From: Desulfobacteraceae bacterium
GTDB lineage: Bacteria > Desulfobacterota > DSM-4660 > Desulfatiglandales > Desulfatiglandaceae
Length of the DNA: 5,439 nt
NCBI GenBank assembly: GCA_030589225.1
Contig: JAUUWD010000137.1
Span: forward strand, 1 to 5,439
Reading direction: 5' to 3'
Position numbers and translations under genes: made by a program
Notes under the pieces: model-generated
The model's input: the letters and a program-made list of their open reading frames with translations, nothing else
What the model was told of the DNA's origin: nothing
Databases searched by the model: none
In this document: positions 5,398 through 5,439 of the stretch, in pieces
How the letters are laid out: each line of letters starts with the position of its first letter
How positions within the stretch are numbered: position 1 is the first letter of the stretch

Positions 5398-5405
5398 TTA
5401 ATGTT

Positions 5406-5439
5406 ATGAAAAAAAAGATACTTATGGGTTTATTAATAC
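5406..5439 (+). CDS. Start of an unidentified gene with a signal-peptide-like N-terminus, cut by window end
   Basis: Only 11 codons are visible, reading MKKKILMGLLI: three lysines followed by hydrophobic residues. This is the n-region and start of the h-region of a typical Sec signal peptide or lipoprotein leader, so an exported protein is likely. A strong SD (AAGGAGG) precedes ATG 5406. The frame stays open upstream to ATG 5355, which would add 17 residues and place the charged stretch internally, so 5406 is preferred. Next to acyl-CoA synthetase genes, a substrate-binding protein of a carboxylate transporter would be a natural partner, but the visible residues cannot show this. Confidence 0.6.
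   Translation, partial: MKKKILMGLLI

Overview
The window looks like bacterial chromosome from an anaerobe that activates organic acids to CoA thioesters. The clues are a PaaK-type AMP-forming acyl-CoA ligase beside an ADP-forming acyl-CoA synthetase alpha subunit, moderate G+C, and several near-consensus Shine-Dalgarno sites, two of them serving TTG starts or close start choices. A Desulfobacterota-like or clostridial anaerobe would fit, but the sequence does not settle the phylum.

Region 1 (1-1818, + strand) is a tightly packed group. It begins with the nearly complete 3' part of a FabZ-type 3-hydroxyacyl-ACP dehydratase, cut by the window edge. This overlaps a NOL1/NOP2/Sun-family RNA m5C methyltransferase. 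That in turn overlaps, in another frame, an ORF that looks like the C-terminal pre-PUA/PUA RNA-binding half of the same enzyme family. The methyltransferase and its RNA-binding half may therefore be two co-translated subunits or one gene split by a frameshift.

Region 2 (1819-2076) is a 258-bp intergenic stretch. It holds a candidate sigma70-type promoter, a 10-bp direct repeat, a perfect 9-bp inverted repeat that brackets the promoter, a strong 8-bp-stem hairpin with a decayed second copy 80 bp downstream, and a perfect SD for the next gene.

Region 3 (2077-4833, + strand) is a two-gene operon: the PaaK-like AMP-forming ligase, a 36-bp gap, then the ADP-forming acyl-CoA synthetase alpha subunit. 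The second gene starts at TTG and keeps the phospho-acceptor His. No beta (ATP-grasp) subunit follows. Together the two genes suggest uptake and activation, or energy-conserving release, of an aromatic or short/branched carboxylate; the substrate cannot be read from the sequence.

Region 4 (4834-5439) has a small single-domain cupin on the minus strand, convergent with the synthetase operon. Divergent from it, on the plus strand, is the first codons of a gene with a signal-peptide-like start (MKKKILMGLLI...). The 157-bp divergent spacer carries overlapping candidate promoters. It also has a TTGGTATTGA...ACCAATA arrangement that resembles the one bracketing the promoter of region 3.

No mobile element, CRISPR array, tRNA or rRNA was seen. 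The gene content is mostly ordinary. The most unusual points are the split RNA methyltransferase, the pairing of two mechanistically different acyl-CoA synthetases with no beta subunit, and the repeated motif in the two regulatory spacers.
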